A stretch of 64,000 bases of DNA from Mesorhizobium ciceri biovar biserrulae WSM1271 (GTDB lineage: Bacteria > Pseudomonadota > Alphaproteobacteria > Rhizobiales > Rhizobiaceae): positions 4,611,501 to 4,675,500 of the forward strand of contig NC_014923.1 in assembly GCF_000185905.1 (NCBI RefSeq), read 5' to 3'. The translations under genes and the position numbers were made by a program. The notes beneath the pieces are model-generated. The model had not been told where the DNA came from, did not search any database, and saw only the letters and a program-made list of their open reading frames with translations. How positions within the stretch are numbered: the first letter of the stretch is position 1; each line of letters begins with the position of its first letter. Positions 62,509-64,000 of the stretch are shown here, piece by piece.

Positions 62509-62533
62509 CTTTTCCGTTTCAATCGATGACGAT

Positions 62534-62547
62534 TATGTATATACATA
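62534..62547. promoter_or_regulatory. HutC-type operator in hutI/hutF divergent gap
   Basis: TATGTATATACATA is a perfect 14-bp palindrome between the divergent hutI and hutF starts. HutC repressors bind TGTATATACA-like sites in pseudomonads, released by urocanate. The hutC gene begins at 63953. A single site could repress both transcripts. Confidence 0.8.
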
Positions 62548-62603
62548 TTGAAACGCACTGCAAGTGCCTTCATCGCATGAGACACAGAGAACCGGAGAGA
62601 AAA

Positions 62604-63956
62604 GTGGCAGCGATCTTTGCGGAACAGGCGCTCCTTCCCGATGGCTGGCGCGAAAATGTGCGGCTTACCCTGGCTGAGGGACGCATCACAGCCGTTCAGC
62701 CTGGCGCTGCTGCGGCAGCCGGCGACGAACGTCACGCGATCCTGTTACCCGGCATGCCCAATTTGCACAGCCACGCCTTCCAGCGCGGCATGGCCGGCCT
62801 TGCCGAGCTTCGCGGCCCCTCCGCCGACAGTTTCTGGAGCTGGCGCGAGGTGATGTACCGTTTCGCCCTGTCGATGACGCCCGATCAGGTCGAGGCGGTT
62901 GCCGCACAACTCTATGTCGAGATGCTGGAGGCCGGTTTTTCCCGCGTCGGCGAATTTCACTATCTGCATCACGACCGCGATGGAAAACCCTACGCCAACC
63001 TCGCCGAGATGGCCGAGCGCATTGCGGCCGCGGCCGGCGAGTCAGGCATCGGCCTGACGCTTTTGCCGGTGTTTTATGCGCACTCGTCTTTCGGCGGTGC
63101 CGCACCAAACGAAGGCCAGCGGCGATTCATCAACGATGTGAATCGATTCTCGCGGCTTGTTGAGAAATGCCGCGAATCGGTTCGCGCGTTGGATCAGGCT
63201 GTTGTCGGCGTCGCTCCGCACAGCCTTCGCGCCGCGACACCGGAAGAACTGTTTGACGTGACTGCCCTAGCGCCGGACGGGCCGATCCACATCCACATTG
63301 CCGAGCAGGTGAAAGAAGTCGAGGATTGCCTTGCCTGGTCGGGCGCGCGGCCGGTCGAATTTCTGCTGGCCAATGCCAAAGTCGACAAGCGCTGGTGCCT
63401 GATCCACGCCACCCACATGACCGATGCTGAAACCGTTGCCATGGCCAAAAGCGGTGCCATCGCCGGCCTATGCCCGATCACCGAGGCCAATCTCGGTGAC
63501 GGCACTTTTGCCGCGCCGCTGTTCAGGGAACATGGCGGCCGCTATGGCGTCGGCTCCGATTCCAATGTGCTCATCGGCCTGCCCGACGAGTTACGCCAGC
63601 TCGAATATTCGCAGCGTCTCGCCCACCGCGCCCGCAATGTGCTGGCGGTCGCAGGCGGCTCGACCGGCCGCGCACTGTTCGACGCCGCGCTCGACGGTGG
63701 CAGCGTCGCGCTTGGCGCCGGCGCTTCCGCGATCGCCGCCGGCGCATCCGCCGATCTTGTCTCGCTCGATCCCAAAAATCCCTCGCTGGCCGGCAAGAGT
63801 GGCGACGCGATCCTCGACGCCTGGATCTTCGCCAATGGCAGCAAGGTCGACTGCGTCTGGGTGCATGGCCGCAAACAGGTCAGCGGCGGCAGGCATGTGA
63901 AGCGAGAGGCCATCGCTGAGCGTTTTCGCAACGTGATGACGGCGCTTTCGGCATGA
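62604..63956 (+). CDS. hutF: Formimidoylglutamate deiminase
   Basis: HutF converts N-formimidoylglutamate to N-formylglutamate and ammonia. GTG at 62604 is preferred: CCGGAGAG is 5-6 nt upstream and the start MAAIFAEQALLPDGW matches the family; ATG at 62577 is in frame but has no such signal. The 450-residue amidohydrolase shows His55/His57 in NLHSHAFQRGM, HIHIAEQVKEVEDC, LIHATHMTD and GSDSNVLIG. The stop overlaps the hutC start by 4 nt. Confidence 0.96.
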   Translation: MAAIFAEQALLPDGWRENVRLTLAEGRITAVQPGAAAAAGDERHAILLPGMPNLHSHAFQRGMAGLAELRGPSADSFWSWREVMYRFALSMTPDQVEAVAAQLYVEMLEAGFSRVGEFHYLHHDRDGKPYANLAEMAERIAAAAGESGIGLTLLPVFYAHSSFGGAAPNEGQRRFINDVNRFSRLVEKCRESVRALDQAVVGVAPHSLRAATPEELFDVTALAPDGPIHIHIAEQVKEVEDCLAWSGARPVEFLLANAKVDKRWCLIHATHMTDAETVAMAKSGAIAGLCPITEANLGDGTFAAPLFREHGGRYGVGSDSNVLIGLPDELRQLEYSQRLAHRARNVLAVAGGSTGRALFDAALDGGSVALGAGASAIAAGASADLVSLDPKNPSLAGKSGDAILDAWIFANGSKVDCVWVHGRKQVSGGRHVKREAIAERFRNVMTALSA

Positions 63957-64000
63957 GCATGGCCGGCACTGTGGAAGAAGGCGGCGGCTCGCTGCACCAG
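63953..64000 (+). CDS. hutC: HutC, histidine utilisation repressor (5' end only)
   Basis: Only 16 codons are present before the right edge: MSMAGTVEEGGGSLHQ. ATG overlaps the hutF stop (ATGA). SLHQ is the usual opening of the GntR/HutC winged helix, and position directly after hutF makes hutC the expected gene. The palindrome at 62534 is its probable target. The rest cannot be seen. Confidence 0.7.
   Translation, partial: MSMAGTVEEGGGSLHQ

Overview
The window looks like chromosome of a rhizobial alphaproteobacterium, most probably Mesorhizobium or a close Phyllobacteriaceae relative. The evidence is high-GC coding with rhizobial family versions (LdtR-like MarR regulator, DUF6163, DUF982, Bpt leucyltransferase, Mg-type HemB, NdvA/NdvB cyclic glucan system) and many short palindromic intergenic repeats of the rhizobial RIME type. 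Species assignment is inference, since no search was possible.

Layout. 1-5.0 kb: truncated ldtR, DUF6163 and 3-hydroxyisobutyryl-CoA hydrolase, a DUF2066 exported protein, hemB, and a RibD-like reductase behind a direct repeat. 5.0-10.5 kb: PPK2 polyphosphate kinase, an aldo/keto reductase, small DUF genes, a divergent GntR regulator/MFS exporter pair, DUF423. 10.6-12.2 kb: two tandem, paralogous ~50-residue genes and a LacI-family regulator, with four copies of a 14-bp LacI-type operator. 12.2-22.6 kb: OpgC-like acyltransferase with a heptad minisatellite, esterase, sthA, RDD protein, bpt, EamA transporter, AI-2E exporter, parC. 22.9-37.3 kb: exported protein, aspS, an MFS carrier, rnd, MAPEG protein, guaB with an attenuator-like leader, DHA2 exporter, rlmE, ppx, UPF0104 protein. 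37.4-41.2 kb: tRNA-Gln followed by a less conserved stretch (lipoprotein, duplicated-domain protein, frameshifted TPR gene, repeat element). 41.4-47.2 kb: L,D-transpeptidase, D-lyxose isomerase-type cupin, D-threonine aldolase-type enzyme, ccmC, ndvA. 47.7-56.3 kb: giant ndvB. 56.5-64 kb: histidine utilisation cluster.

The hut genes form a full five-step route by the formylglutamate branch: HutH (histidine to urocanate), HutU, HutI, HutF and HutG. HutD is the accessory gene, and the start of hutC is cut by the right edge. hutI-hutH-hutG-hutU-hutD run leftward with overlaps. hutF-hutC run rightward, and a 14-bp palindrome lies in the divergent gap.

Cell-envelope genes recur: ndvA/ndvB make and export cyclic beta-1,2-glucan, the OpgC-like protein may decorate glucans, and an L,D-transpeptidase and an LdtR-type regulator are both present. 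The least familiar unit is the LacI/small-gene module at 10.6-12.2 kb. The next most interesting features are the three-segment structured leader of guaB, and RIME-like repeats that have become the C-termini of RlmE and CcmC.
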